DNA of 64,000 bases, taken from assembly GCA_023395555.1 (NCBI GenBank), contig JAEWYQ010000054.1, forward strand, positions 29,403-93,402, given 5' to 3'. The translations under genes were made by a program, and so were the position numbers. The notes under the pieces are model-generated. The model worked only from the letters and a program-made list of their open reading frames with translations. It did not search any database and was not told where the DNA came from. Source of the stretch: Bacillota bacterium. Its GTDB lineage: Bacteria > Bacillota > Clostridia > Lachnospirales > Lachnospiraceae. This document shows, piece by piece, positions 53,423 to 62,438 of the stretch; positions within the stretch are counted from its first letter, which is position 1, and every line of letters begins with the position of its first letter.

Positions 53423-53680
53423 GATAATTCCTCCTGTCAGATGATATAAATTATCGGAAGTATAAGCCGGATCAGAATTGGCATTACAGTTCATTGATAA
53501 TGTAACATCGGCAGGCCAAAATGTAAAGTCCGCTTTTTCCTGCCATTGCCGCAGCCATGGGTGAGCCGGCCTTAATGATTAAGTTTTATCCCGGATGCAG
53601 GAACATGGGGGCTATCCCTATAGTATAATGGCATAGAAGACCTGTTAAATTGATACGCGCCGGCGCGGGGAGGAAAAGTT

Positions 53681-54472
53681 ATGAGGCAAAAGAAAATAGT
53701 AATTTATCTTATAGTATCCTACGGAATCAGTTGGCTGGCCTGGCTTCCGCTTTACATGAACTATGCCTGGAAGGAACATATCCCCATCCTTCAGGATCAG
53801 TTTGAAATAGCCTCCTTCGGCCCCCTGGCGGGAGCAATCATCGCATCTTTGATCTCGGGGGGAACAAAGGAATTGAGGGATTGGTTCAAAAGAACCTATT
53901 CCCTGCGTTTTCCGGTGAAATGGATTGCAGCCTCAGTGCTTATGCCCCTCTTCTATGCTGTCGCCGCAGTTATCGTCTGGCGCGTTCTGAATGGGGCATG
54001 GCCGGCCTCGGGCCGCTTTGGCCTTACCAGCCAGCTGCCCGGATTAACGGTAGTGCAGACTGCTGTGGCCTGGCTCCTGACCTCAGGATTGGGGGAGGAA
54101 TCCGGATGGAGGGGCTTTCTCCTGCCGGAGCTGAGCAGGCGCTTTTCCCTTCGTACAAGCGCCCTCATTGTGGCATGCATCTGGATGTTTTGGCACCTGC
54201 CGGTCTTTTTCTTTCAGGAAAGATATAGGACCATGGGCATCGGAATTATTGGCTGGATCATCAGCCTGATTTTTGGCTCCTTCATCCTGGCCTGGCTTTG
54301 TCAGAAGAGCCGTTTCAGTGTTCTGCCGGTGATGCTTTGGCATGGAGGCTTTCATCTGATTACGGCCGGTGATACCTCGGCCGGAACGATAGCCATGGTA
54401 TGCGGCATCCTGGTGGCCATACAGGGGATATTTCTTAGCAGGAAGCTGGGCAGGAGTGGGGATCCGGCCTAA
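53681..54472 (+). CDS. CPBP family intramembrane metalloprotease
   Basis: A 263-residue protein with seven or so helices. The CAAX-protease/Abi motif is LGEESGWRGFLLPEL with Glu139, Glu140 and Arg144, and later the metal His in CIWMFWHLPVFFF and MLWHGGFHLI. Bacterial members process peptides or proteins within the membrane, often in bacteriocin immunity; this one stands alone, so its target is unknown. Its ribosome site GAGG follows the G+C-rich palindrome GCGCCGGCGC. Confidence 0.93.
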   Translation: MRQKKIVIYLIVSYGISWLAWLPLYMNYAWKEHIPILQDQFEIASFGPLAGAIIASLISGGTKELRDWFKRTYSLRFPVKWIAASVLMPLFYAVAAVIVWRVLNGAWPASGRFGLTSQLPGLTVVQTAVAWLLTSGLGEESGWRGFLLPELSRRFSLRTSALIVACIWMFWHLPVFFFQERYRTMGIGIIGWIISLIFGSFILAWLCQKSRFSVLPVMLWHGGFHLITAGDTSAGTIAMVCGILVAIQGIFLSRKLGRSGDPA

Positions 54473-54520
54473 AAGCGGCGGGATGAAGGAAAGTTCCGCA
54501 CTTTTTTAATACTTGAAATA

Positions 54521-54573
54521 TATCATTATGTAGTACTTTGAATATTGACAAACACTACATTTTGTATTATATT
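54521..54573 (+). promoter_or_regulatory. nrdDG promoter with paired NrdR-like boxes
   Basis: Promoter: TTGACA (54545-54550), 17 bases, TATATT (54568-54573). Two 16-base sites, 54521-54536 and 54552-54567, both keep the C at position 4 and G at position 13 of the NrdR box (ACACWATATATWGTGT). Their centres are 31 bp apart, three helical turns, as known for NrdR pairs. The second lies between -35 and -10, fitting repression. Confidence 0.6.
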
Positions 54574-54603
54574 GATTAACACACGGAACTGATAAAGAAA
54601 AAG

Positions 54604-54630
54604 AATCCGCAGAGCTGCTGCGGATTTCTT
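54604..54630 (+). other. Leader hairpin before nrdD
   Basis: A 9-bp stem (AATCCGCAG with CTGCGGATT) with a 5-base loop is followed by TCTTATT, between the promoter and the nrdD ribosome site AAAAGGAG. It resembles a small terminator and may attenuate transcription. Confidence 0.5.
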
Positions 54631-54657
54631 ATTGAAGCGTAAAAGGAGATACAGGAT

Positions 54658-56817
54658 ATGAAGATTATTAAAAGAAACGGTTCGGAAGAGGTTTTTGACA
54701 TTAATAAGATTATAGCGGCAGTGACCAAAGCCAATGAAGCCACCGAGCAGATGGGCCTGAACCGGGAGCAGATTCGTGAGATTGCAGATTATGTGGAGTA
54801 TAAATGCAATAAATTGGATAGGGCTGTTTCCGTAGAAGAGATACAGGATATGGTGGAGAATCAGATCATGGCAACGGGAGCCTTTGACTTGGCGAAGAAT
54901 TATGTCAGGTACCGTTACCAGCGCTCCCTCATAAGGAAGGCCAATACCACGGATAACCGCATCCTGTCTCTCATTGAGTGCAATAATGAGGATGTAAAGC
55001 AGGAGAATTCCAATAAGAATCCTACGGTAAACAGCGTGCAGAGAGATTATATGGCGGGAGAGGTCAGCAAGGATATCACAATCCGGCTGCTGCTGCCCGC
55101 GGATATTGTGGAAGCGGACAGGCAGGGCATCATTCATTTCCATGATTCCGATTACTTTGCACAGCATATGCATAACTGTGATCTGGTCAATCTGGAGGAC
55201 ATGCTCCAGAACGGCACCGTAATCAGTGAGACTCTGATTGAGAAGCCTCACAGCTTCTCAACCGCCTGCAATATTGCAACCCAGATTATCGCCCAGGTAG
55301 CCAGCAACCAGTATGGCGGGCAAAGCATCAGTCTGGCCCATCTGGCACCCTTTGTCCAGATATCCAGAGAGAAGATTCGTACGGAGGTGCTGGAGGAACT
55401 GCAGCTGCTGGGGAGCGAAGCCTCCGAGGAGCTGATCGGCAAGCTGGTGGAAAAGAGGCTGCGCAAGGAAATCACCAAGGGGGTGCAGACCATTCAATAC
55501 CAGGTAATTACCCTGATGACGACCAACGGGCAGGCCCCGTTTCTGACGGTATTCATGTATCTCAATGAGACAAAGAACGAACAGGAGAAGAAGGATCTGG
55601 CCATTATTATAGAGGAAACCTTAAAACAGAGGCTGCAGGGAGTGAAGAACGAGGCCGGCGTGTGGGTAACTCCGGCATTTCCCAAGCTGATCTATGTGCT
55701 GGAGGAGGATAATGTCAAGGAAGGCTCCGGGTACTATTATCTGACGGAGCTGGCGGCCAGGTGCACAGCCAAGCGTCTGGTTCCCGATTATATCTCGGAG
55801 AAGAAGATGAAGGAGTTAAAGGAAGGCAATTGCTTCCCGGTTATGGGCTGCCGCAGCGCCTTAAGCCCCTGGAAGGATGAGAAAGGCGAGTATAAGTTCT
55901 ACGGACGCTTCAACCAGGGGGTTGTGACCTTGAATCTGGTAGATATTGCTCTGTCCTCCGGGCAGGGCAGGCAGAAGTTCTGGAAGATCTTTGATGAACG
56001 CCTGGAGCTTTGCTACCGTGCGCTGATGCAGCGCCATAACCGCCTGAAAGGAACCCTGTCCGATGCGGCTCCGATTCTCTGGCAGAACGGTGCTTTGGCA
56101 AGGCTTGCCAAGGGAGAGACCATTGACCGGCTGCTTTACGGCGGGTATTCCACCATATCCCTGGGCTATGCGGGGCTGTATGAATGCGTAAAATATATGA
56201 CCGGCCGCTCCCATACGGACCCGGAGACGGAGGAGTTTGCCCTGGATGTTATGCGGTATATGAATGACGCCTGTGAACGCTGGAAGGAGGAGACCGGGAT
56301 CGGCTTCAGTACTTACGGCGCACCTATTGAGAGCACAACCTATAAATTTGCCAAGTGTCTGCAGAAGCGTTTTGGCATTGTGGAGGGCGTGACGGACAAG
56401 AGCTATATCACCAACAGCTATCATGTTCATGTTACGGAGCCGATTGATGCCTTTACCAAGCTGGAATTCGAGGCGAAGTTCCAGGCACTGTCCAAGGGCG
56501 GGGCGGTGAGCTATGTGGAGGTGCCCAATATGCAGCAGAATATCCCGGCAGTGCTTCAGATCATCCGGTTCATTTATGATAATATCATGTATGCCGAATT
56601 GAATACAAAGAGCGATTTCTGTCAGGAATGCGGCTTTGATGGTGAGATAGTGACCGTGAAGGACGAGGACGGCAAGCTTGTCTGGGAATGTCCCAAGTGC
56701 GGTAACCGGAATCAGGATAAAATGAATGTGGCCCGGAGAACCTGCGGTTATATCGGAACGCAGTACTGGAATCAGGGCAGAACCCAGGAAATCAGAGAGA
56801 GGGTGCTCCATTTATAA
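54658..56817 (+). CDS. nrdD: Anaerobic ribonucleoside-triphosphate reductase
   Basis: A 719-residue class III reductase. N-terminal ATP-cone (KIIKRNGSEEVFDINKI), ten-stranded barrel core, C-terminal zinc site with CQECG and CPKCG pairs and the glycyl-radical loop RRTCGYIG. It reduces ribonucleotides to deoxyribonucleotides under strict anaerobiosis, activated by the radical SAM enzyme NrdG encoded 1 base downstream. Paired NrdR-like boxes overlap the promoter. Confidence 0.97.
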   Translation: MKIIKRNGSEEVFDINKIIAAVTKANEATEQMGLNREQIREIADYVEYKCNKLDRAVSVEEIQDMVENQIMATGAFDLAKNYVRYRYQRSLIRKANTTDNRILSLIECNNEDVKQENSNKNPTVNSVQRDYMAGEVSKDITIRLLLPADIVEADRQGIIHFHDSDYFAQHMHNCDLVNLEDMLQNGTVISETLIEKPHSFSTACNIATQIIAQVASNQYGGQSISLAHLAPFVQISREKIRTEVLEELQLLGSEASEELIGKLVEKRLRKEITKGVQTIQYQVITLMTTNGQAPFLTVFMYLNETKNEQEKKDLAIIIEETLKQRLQGVKNEAGVWVTPAFPKLIYVLEEDNVKEGSGYYYLTELAARCTAKRLVPDYISEKKMKELKEGNCFPVMGCRSALSPWKDEKGEYKFYGRFNQGVVTLNLVDIALSSGQGRQKFWKIFDERLELCYRALMQRHNRLKGTLSDAAPILWQNGALARLAKGETIDRLLYGGYSTISLGYAGLYECVKYMTGRSHTDPETEEFALDVMRYMNDACERWKEETGIGFSTYGAPIESTTYKFAKCLQKRFGIVEGVTDKSYITNSYHVHVTEPIDAFTKLEFEAKFQALSKGGAVSYVEVPNMQQNIPAVLQIIRFIYDNIMYAELNTKSDFCQECGFDGEIVTVKDEDGKLVWECPKCGNRNQDKMNVARRTCGYIGTQYWNQGRTQEIRERVLHL

Positions 56818-56818
56818 T

Positions 56819-57352
56819 ATGAATTACGGAGAAATTAAAAAAAATGATATTGCCAACGGAGAGGGAATCAGGGTGTCCTTATTTGTGTCCGGCTGTACCC
56901 ATCACTGCAAGGGCTGTTTCAATCAGGAGACCTGGAATTTTAATTATGGCAGGCCCTTTACCCGGGAGACGGAGGAAGAGCTCCTGCAGGCCCTCTCCAG
57001 GGACTATATTGACGGGCTGTCCCTCCTGGGAGGAGAGCCCATGGAGAGACAGAACCAGCGCGTGCTTCTGCCCTTCCTGAAGCGGGTGAAGGAATTATTT
57101 CCCTGCAAGAATATCTGGTGCTATACCGGCTACCTCTTTGACGAGGAATTGCAGAAGGAGAGCCGCGCCAGGTGCGAGTGCACCGATGAGCTGCTGGAGC
57201 TGCTGGATGTGCTGGTGGACGGAAGGTTCGTGGAAGAACAAAAGGACATCAGTCTGCCCTTTCGCGGCTCCGCCAACCAGCGGATCATCGATGTGAGGGC
57301 TTCGCTTCAAGAGGGAACGGTCCAATTATACCGGTTGAAAAGCGGGGGCTGA
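56819..57352 (+). CDS. nrdG: Anaerobic ribonucleotide reductase activating protein
   Basis: ATG 56819 gives 177 residues beginning MNYGEIKKNDIANGEGIRVS; longer frames reaching into nrdD are not needed. Radical SAM cluster CTHHCKGC (CX3CX2C), SLLGGEPMERQNQ. It makes the glycyl radical on NrdD. Only 1 base separates it from the nrdD stop, so translation is coupled. Confidence 0.96.
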   Translation: MNYGEIKKNDIANGEGIRVSLFVSGCTHHCKGCFNQETWNFNYGRPFTRETEEELLQALSRDYIDGLSLLGGEPMERQNQRVLLPFLKRVKELFPCKNIWCYTGYLFDEELQKESRARCECTDELLELLDVLVDGRFVEEQKDISLPFRGSANQRIIDVRASLQEGTVQLYRLKSGG

Positions 57353-57362
57353 GCCTTCGTGA

Positions 57363-57975
57363 TCAGGATATCTTTTCCCATCTCTGACTGCGGTAGGCAC
57401 AGGGAGACATCCCTGCCTCCTTTTTAAAACAGGTGCAAAAATAAGAATGATTGGTAAAGCCGCATTTTTCTGAAATCATATGAACCGTCAGCTGGGAATC
57501 CTTCAGCAATTTCTTTGCCAGCAGAATCCTCTGCTTCAGGACATACTGACTGAAGGAGCATTTGACCTGCTTCTTAAAGAGCTCGCTGAAATAGCAGCGG
57601 TTAATATTGATATGCTGCAGACCTCCTCCAAAGACAGAGCCTCTCCCAGATTGCTGTGTATGTAGGCAACGGCTTTCCGTACATGTTTATTCTTATGCTT
57701 TTCAATCAGATATTCAGAGCAATTTCCATAGGCCAGAAGAACTTCATCCCCTATGTCGTAGAAATTATGAGAGGAGGCATCCCTGCCGATTCGCTGCTCA
57801 TTCTCATGGCAGCATCGGTGCAGGCTGACCTTCTCTTTTATTAAAATGTAATTGTAAATACTTAAATTCAACGAATGCAAATAAGAAACCTTCATCTTCA
57901 AAGTACTGCTTTTATAGAAAAAAGCAGAATTTTCTTTAAAACAGCGAATCGCTGCCTGAGTATTCCCGTTGTATG
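57363..57975 (-). pseudogene. AraC-family regulator pseudogene (frameshifted, 5' truncated)
   Basis: On the minus strand an AraC-type protein is readable in two frames. The upstream part (FISSYNGNTQAAIRCFKENS; LNLSIYNYILIKEKVSLHR; AYIHSNLGEALSLEEV) breaks at about 57600, where one base seems lost. The rest continues in another frame (INRCYFSELFKKQ; SEKCGFTNHSYFCTCFKKEAG) to TGA at 57363. No start codon with ribosome site is seen; the 5' end runs into the lipoprotein fragment on the other strand. A sequencing error could mimic the frameshift. Confidence 0.75.
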
Positions 57976-57980
57976 AGGAA

Positions 57981-58130
57981 ATGAAGAAAATTATAGTGGT
58001 TTTATTAACGTTAGCAATGCTTCTGTCTCTCGTTGCCTGTGGTAAAAGTGATAAGGAGAGTACAGGAGGGCAAGGGAAGACCGGCGGGGAGGCTTCCCAA
58101 AAGGATTGGAGCTGCTGGCCTGTATCATGA
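57981..58130 (+). pseudogene. Truncated lipoprotein (signal peptide and linker only)
   Basis: ATG after GAGGAA encodes 49 residues: a signal peptide with lipobox LSLVAC, then a Gly/Lys/Ser linker (GKSDKESTGGQGKTGGE), ending after QKDWSCWPVS. This is the head of a typical solute-binding lipoprotein whose body is missing. An overlapping frame after it (ELLACIMIYSLAWKKG) may be another gene scrap. The gene could also be a genuine tiny lipoprotein. Confidence 0.5.
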
Positions 58131-58171
58131 TCTACTCCCTGGCCTGGAAGAAGGGGATTACGGCCCCTGTG

Positions 58172-59572
58172 CTATTTATCTTCTTCATAGACAAGCACGG
58201 GGGTTCCTTCTTCAATATTCTCAAAAATGGTTCTTGCCAGATAGATAGGGGCATTCACGCATCCGTGGGTGCCGTTTCTTTTATAAATCTCCCCTCCGAA
58301 ACGGGATCTCCAGGAAGCATCGTGTACACCGATATTGCCGAAGAAGGGCATCCAGTAGGTCACCGGTGCCTCATACCCGGGTCCGGTTAAAGTGGCCCCT
58401 TTTTGCTTGTAATTAAGCATATAGGCCCCCAGCACCGTAGCGTTGTTTCTGTTTGGATTCCCTGTAACAACGCTGCCCTGGATGACGAGCTTACCGTCCT
58501 TATAAAACCAGAGGTGCTGCCGGGTGATATTAATCTCGATATAGGTATTCCCGATCTCATTGCCTTCCCTGGAGGCCGCGGTCTGTGAATAGATCGGTTC
58601 CTTATGAATTGTTTCCGCGCGCTTGATATTATAATAGAGCGCTTCGGCCTCACCTTCCCGGTTGATCTTCCAGCCGTACAGTCCGCCTTTTAATATCACC
58701 TTTTTCCCGGTAGAGGTTAGAAATTCCCTGGGGATACCGACGGTGTTATATTTCTTGCTCAGCATGGTGATATATGTATCAATAGCATCTTTATTAATCA
58801 TTACCTCCAGATTCTCATCCACACTCAGCCATTGGTTAATGGTGCTCCCATCCAGATGCTCCTCCGCGCTGCCGAATTGGTAGGTTATTTTGGAGGAGGC
58901 ATATTGATTCAGGAGTTTTCTCGTCTGTGAGGTTTTAGGCGAATGAATGGTATATTTGGGATTTACATAACAATCCGCTTCATCCAGATCCAGATTTGGG
59001 CGTCCTTCGGACAGCGCTTGATGGATGGCCTGAAGCAGGAAGGCGGAGTTGATGCGATTGCCGTACAGCTCCGGGATGACTTCATAAGAGCTGCCGGTAT
59101 AAATAAAATCCACATTTTTGGGCTCGATTATTTTTTTGTTATTGCATTGCAGCCGCTGGATTTTGTGGTTCAGCAGGGAAGAATCGTAATAATACAGATT
59201 ACTTATCTGATGAGTATTGTTTTTAAAAAGAGAGGCAGGCCACAGAAGGGGCTTCTGTACTTTTTGGATTTGAGAGAGGGATGTGTTTTCATTATATTGC
59301 AGCCTGATCTCCCGGCCCCATATTGCCTCTGAGGCGCCGTCTCGTTCTGTCAGCAGGAGCCGGTAATCCCCTAAGAACTGGTTTATGGCCCTGACCGCGC
59401 GGTCATGGGACTTCAATGAAAGGTTGGCGCCGTTAACGATGGTATGAAAATAAAAGTGATTCATAAAATATAAGGAGACAAGCAGATAGACACCGGTGAT
59501 GGAAGCGGTTATGATGAAAAGTGTTTTTTTAATTTTCTTTTTACTGAGCACCATGATTTTTACTTGTTTCAT
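58172..59572 (-). CDS. L,D-transpeptidase (YkuD domain) with peptidoglycan-binding domains
   Basis: ATG 59572 follows AGAAGGAAG and gives 466 residues; ATG 59614 is an alternative. One N-terminal helix, PG-binding-4-type domains (TIVNGANLSLKSHDRAVRAI and similar), then the YkuD domain with NITRQHLWFYKDGKLVIQGS, GVHDASWRSRFGG and the catalytic NGTHGCVNAP. It forms 3-3 peptidoglycan cross-links or anchors proteins, outside the membrane. Its 3' end faces the truncated lipoprotein. Confidence 0.95.
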   Translation of the reverse strand: MKQVKIMVLSKKKIKKTLFIITASITGVYLLVSLYFMNHFYFHTIVNGANLSLKSHDRAVRAINQFLGDYRLLLTERDGASEAIWGREIRLQYNENTSLSQIQKVQKPLLWPASLFKNNTHQISNLYYYDSSLLNHKIQRLQCNNKKIIEPKNVDFIYTGSSYEVIPELYGNRINSAFLLQAIHQALSEGRPNLDLDEADCYVNPKYTIHSPKTSQTRKLLNQYASSKITYQFGSAEEHLDGSTINQWLSVDENLEVMINKDAIDTYITMLSKKYNTVGIPREFLTSTGKKVILKGGLYGWKINREGEAEALYYNIKRAETIHKEPIYSQTAASREGNEIGNTYIEINITRQHLWFYKDGKLVIQGSVVTGNPNRNNATVLGAYMLNYKQKGATLTGPGYEAPVTYWMPFFGNIGVHDASWRSRFGGEIYKRNGTHGCVNAPIYLARTIFENIEEGTPVLVYEEDK

Positions 59573-59698
59573 GCCGATCTTCCTTCTGAGAAAACAAAGT
59601 AACCATTTCATCATATGCCTGTATTTCCGGTTCTATCACTAATTGTCGTACACCTTCTATGTTAAAGCGGGATATCGGGTGGAAAGCCTGTTTTACCT

Positions 59699-59899
59699 AT
59701 AAATAGTTATAGTTCACAGGGCAGTCAGGCGGAAGACAAGGTGCTCCCGTAATGCACTGTATGGAAGACATGTGATTGGATTTGTATGCTATAGACGAAC
59801 ACTTGTGTACGGTTATGGCATACAAATCCAACCATGTGTCTTCCATCCTGTGTGTGAGGGAGCACCTTGTCTTCCGCCCTGTGAACTGTAACTATAAAT
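59699..59899. mobile_element. 189-bp near-perfect palindrome with 6-bp target duplication (MITE-like)
   Basis: From 59705 to 59893 almost the whole sequence is an inverted repeat. Ends are AGTTATAGTTCACAGGGC and GCCCTGTGAACTGTAACT; the arms (about 85 bases each) share GGAAGACAAGGTGCTCCC and GGATTTGTATGC with their complements. The centre is at about 59800 and the left arm has a 6-base insertion. ATAAAT flanks both ends directly (59699-59704, 59894-59899). No coding frame. It lies in the 514-base gap between the divergent L,D-transpeptidase and PadR genes. It looks like a non-autonomous inserted element, or else a very long RNA hairpin. Confidence 0.65.
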
Positions 59900-60086
59900 C
59901 TGAATATAATATAAAATTATGAATACTATATTGCATTATATAATAGTTAGTGATATAATGTATCAAACAATAAAAATAAGACAATAATAATTGTAATGAA
60001 ACTTTTCCATGAAGCAGGAAGCGTGATGGATTACGGTGCCCATGGAAGAAAACCGGCTTGCGGGCCAAGCGGAAAGGAGCTGACAT
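59900..60086 (+). promoter_or_regulatory. AT-rich promoter region of the padR operon
   Basis: After the palindromic element the sequence is very A+T-rich, with a TATA-rich partly symmetrical stretch at 59925-59963, where a PadR-type repressor commonly binds its own promoter. A GGAAAGGAG ribosome site precedes the ATG at 60087. Exact promoter elements are not clear. Confidence 0.4.
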
Positions 60087-60392
60087 ATGAATGCACAATT
60101 CAAAAAGGGAGTACTGGAATTATGTGTACTTTCAAAACTGGTAGAGGCAGACCGTTACGGGTATGAGTTAACCGATGCGATATCCAAGCAGATGGTGATA
60201 TCCACGGGAACGCTGTATCTGATCTTAAAGCGCCTCAAGGACGATGCGTATGTAGAAACTTATTTAGTGGAATCCGGAGAGGGGCCGGCCAGAAAATATT
60301 ATCATCTGACGGATAAGGGAAGAGAACGGCAGGCGGCCCAGAAGGAAGAATGGCTGGAATTCATTAAGGTTGTACAGGATATTATAGAATAG
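60087..60392 (+). CDS. PadR-family transcriptional regulator
   Basis: A 101-residue winged-helix protein: KGVLELCVLSKLVEADRYGY, STGTLYLILKRLKDDAYVE and the wing KYYHLTDKGRE. It represses its own operon in most known cases. Its stop overlaps the ribosome site of the next gene (AGGAGG at 60391). The PadR plus HAAS/DUF1700 membrane-stress pair is common in Firmicutes. Confidence 0.95.
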   Translation: MNAQFKKGVLELCVLSKLVEADRYGYELTDAISKQMVISTGTLYLILKRLKDDAYVETYLVESGEGPARKYYHLTDKGRERQAAQKEEWLEFIKVVQDIIE

Positions 60393-60402
60393 GAGGATGG
60401 GT

Positions 60403-62211
60403 ATGAATAAGCTGGAATATTTGAGCGCACTGAAAGAAGCCTTGAGGGATACCGACAAAGATATGATGAATGAGATCATATCGGATTATGAAGAGCATTT
60501 CCAGGTGGGAATGGAGAATGGCAAGAGTGAAGAACAGATCTGTGAAGAGCTGGGCAAGATAGAGGATCTGGTCCAGGAGATCAAAGAGGTCTATGGAGAT
60601 ACAGGGAAAGGCTCTGCCGGGAACGCTTCAGGAGATAAGAGCAGGAAATCAAAAGAATGGCATGGCGGAATTCTTAACCTGGACGGGGAGAAAATCGGGG
60701 GTGCCATCAATAGTGCCCTGGATTCGGCAGGGGATGCCATTAGTAAAATTGATGTATTCGAGATTGGAAATGCCTTAAAAAGCACCCTGGATCAGGCAAC
60801 CTCCTCCATCAATAAATTTACAGACAGTTATTTTAAGGGCCAGAGCGGAGATTCTGAGCAGGGTGGAAGACATGCGGAAGGCTTCAGTGAGAATGTATCA
60901 AGAAGCTATGATGCCAATCCTGAACCGGCGGAAGCAGGCAAGGATCATGTGGATGACGGCGAGTATACGGAGGCGGAAGAAGCAGAGAAGGATCCGGCAG
61001 GTAATGACGCCGATGCAGCCGGTGAGGAGGCTTCTGATGCTGGGTCTTCCTCTGATGAAGTCACAGGGGAAGCCGCTGAGGGCCCGGCATTCTCCGGCGT
61101 GAACGGCGGGGAAGAGCCGGTGGAGACCGCACAGGGAGAAGTGGATGAAGAAGAGCTGAACGAAGACAAGAGCAGCAAAGGCATGAATCTGGTGATTGAC
61201 GGTCTCTGTGCCAATGTTACGCTTTCCAGATCCTCCAATCAGAGGATCAATCTCGATTATGAGAATAACGGGAATGACAGGCAGAGGCAGATGTATGAAT
61301 TCTACAGTTATAAGGAAGGGAATACGGTCTACGCAGGAATCCGCAGGGTTGGAAAATCAGTATTTTTATTTAACCTGAAGCAGAAATCTATTGTTATTCA
61401 CGCGGAGATACCCGAAAACATGAGCCATGTCAATATCAAAACAGCCAGCGGTGACATCGAGGCGGTTGATGTAAATCCGGACCGCCTTACGGTAACCACG
61501 GCCAGCGGCGATATCTCAGCCGCACGGATCGGTGCGGCAGATATTAAAATCAAAGCCTTCAGCGGGGATATCAGTTTGGAGAGCTGCAGCAGCGTCCGGC
61601 TGAATGCCGATACCACCAGCGGGGATGTGGAGGTAAGGGATCTTAATGTCAAGTTTCTGTCTCTGAAAAGCACCAGCGGCGATGTGAGCGCGGGCAATCT
61701 GAATGCGGATATTATTGACAGCAGCTCCTTGAGCGGAGATCTGGATATTGCCGCAATAAAGGTGAAGGAGTGCAAGCTCAGAAGCACCAGCGGAGATATC
61801 TGTGTGAAGGAATTCACCATGAGCAATGCCGATGTCAGCAGTGTCAGCGGTGATATTGAGCTTCCTGATGTCAGCGGTGATGGGTTGAGCGCCTGCAGTG
61901 CCAGCGGAGATATCCGGGTGCAGGGCAGTCTGAAGAGATGTCATGCAAGCTCCAAGAGCGGAAGTGTCGAAGTGAGATCCAAGGGGGATATTGCGCTGGA
62001 AGCCAACAGCATCAGCGGGGATGTTCATGTTAAACTGGGGAATAACGGCGGCGGATATTCTCTGGAATCTAAAACGACCTCCGGAGAGCTGCATATCAAT
62101 TATCAGGATGTTCGTCAGAGAAATCTGAAAAGCGGTACCTATACCTACGGCAGTCAGAGCAGTGAACTGGCATTGCGCTCAGTGAGCGGTGATATACGGG
62201 TATCGGATTAA
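60403..62211 (+). CDS. HAAS/DUF1700-DUF4097 fusion protein
   Basis: ATG 60403, six bases after AGGAGG, gives 602 residues. Residues 1-70 are the HAAS (DUF1700) domain (LEYLSALKEALRDTDKD, EELGKIEDLVQEIKEVYGD). A Ser/Glu/Asp-rich linker of about 200 residues follows. From about 330 a DUF4097 beta-solenoid has about a dozen rungs ending in SGDI, SGDV or SGEL. No clear transmembrane segment lies between the two, unlike many relatives. HAAS domains associate with PadR regulators; DUF4097 is thought to be a surface or sensor domain. Function unknown. Confidence 0.88.
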   Translation: MNKLEYLSALKEALRDTDKDMMNEIISDYEEHFQVGMENGKSEEQICEELGKIEDLVQEIKEVYGDTGKGSAGNASGDKSRKSKEWHGGILNLDGEKIGGAINSALDSAGDAISKIDVFEIGNALKSTLDQATSSINKFTDSYFKGQSGDSEQGGRHAEGFSENVSRSYDANPEPAEAGKDHVDDGEYTEAEEAEKDPAGNDADAAGEEASDAGSSSDEVTGEAAEGPAFSGVNGGEEPVETAQGEVDEEELNEDKSSKGMNLVIDGLCANVTLSRSSNQRINLDYENNGNDRQRQMYEFYSYKEGNTVYAGIRRVGKSVFLFNLKQKSIVIHAEIPENMSHVNIKTASGDIEAVDVNPDRLTVTTASGDISAARIGAADIKIKAFSGDISLESCSSVRLNADTTSGDVEVRDLNVKFLSLKSTSGDVSAGNLNADIIDSSSLSGDLDIAAIKVKECKLRSTSGDICVKEFTMSNADVSSVSGDIELPDVSGDGLSACSASGDIRVQGSLKRCHASSKSGSVEVRSKGDIALEANSISGDVHVKLGNNGGGYSLESKTTSGELHINYQDVRQRNLKSGTYTYGSQSSELALRSVSGDIRVSD

Positions 62212-62243
62212 TCAGCCGGTGCCGGCAGGATTAAGGAAAAGAC

Positions 62244-62278
62244 AAGGCCTGCGGTCAATGTGACCGCAGGCCTTTTAA
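62244..62278 (+). terminator. Strong terminator of the padR operon
   Basis: A perfect 14-bp stem (AAGGCCTGCGGTCA with its complement) with a 3-base loop is followed by TTTTAAAA; active in both directions. Confidence 0.93.
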
Positions 62279-62368
62279 AAATCAGCCGAAGATTTTGTTA
62301 ATGGATCCTTTTAATAGGGAGCCTCGTCTAATATACAACAGGATTATGCAGTATACACACGTCGGAGT

Positions 62369-62408
62369 ACAATATGAAATGGCAATGATTCGGGCTGTTT
62401 CATATTGT
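62369..62408. promoter_or_regulatory. Inverted repeat upstream of the DUF5050-like lipoprotein
   Basis: ACAATATGAAA and TTTCATATTGT form a perfect 11-bp inverted repeat with an 18-base loop, 31 bases before the start. It could be an operator with half-sites about 29 bp apart, or a leader hairpin. Confidence 0.45.
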
Positions 62409-62438
62409 AATCAGTAGAGAGCATATGGAGGAGTTGTG

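Noticed and set aside
55861..56811. 316-residue minus-strand frame inside nrdD
   Set aside because: Long because of codon bias in nrdD; no motif and no ribosome site.
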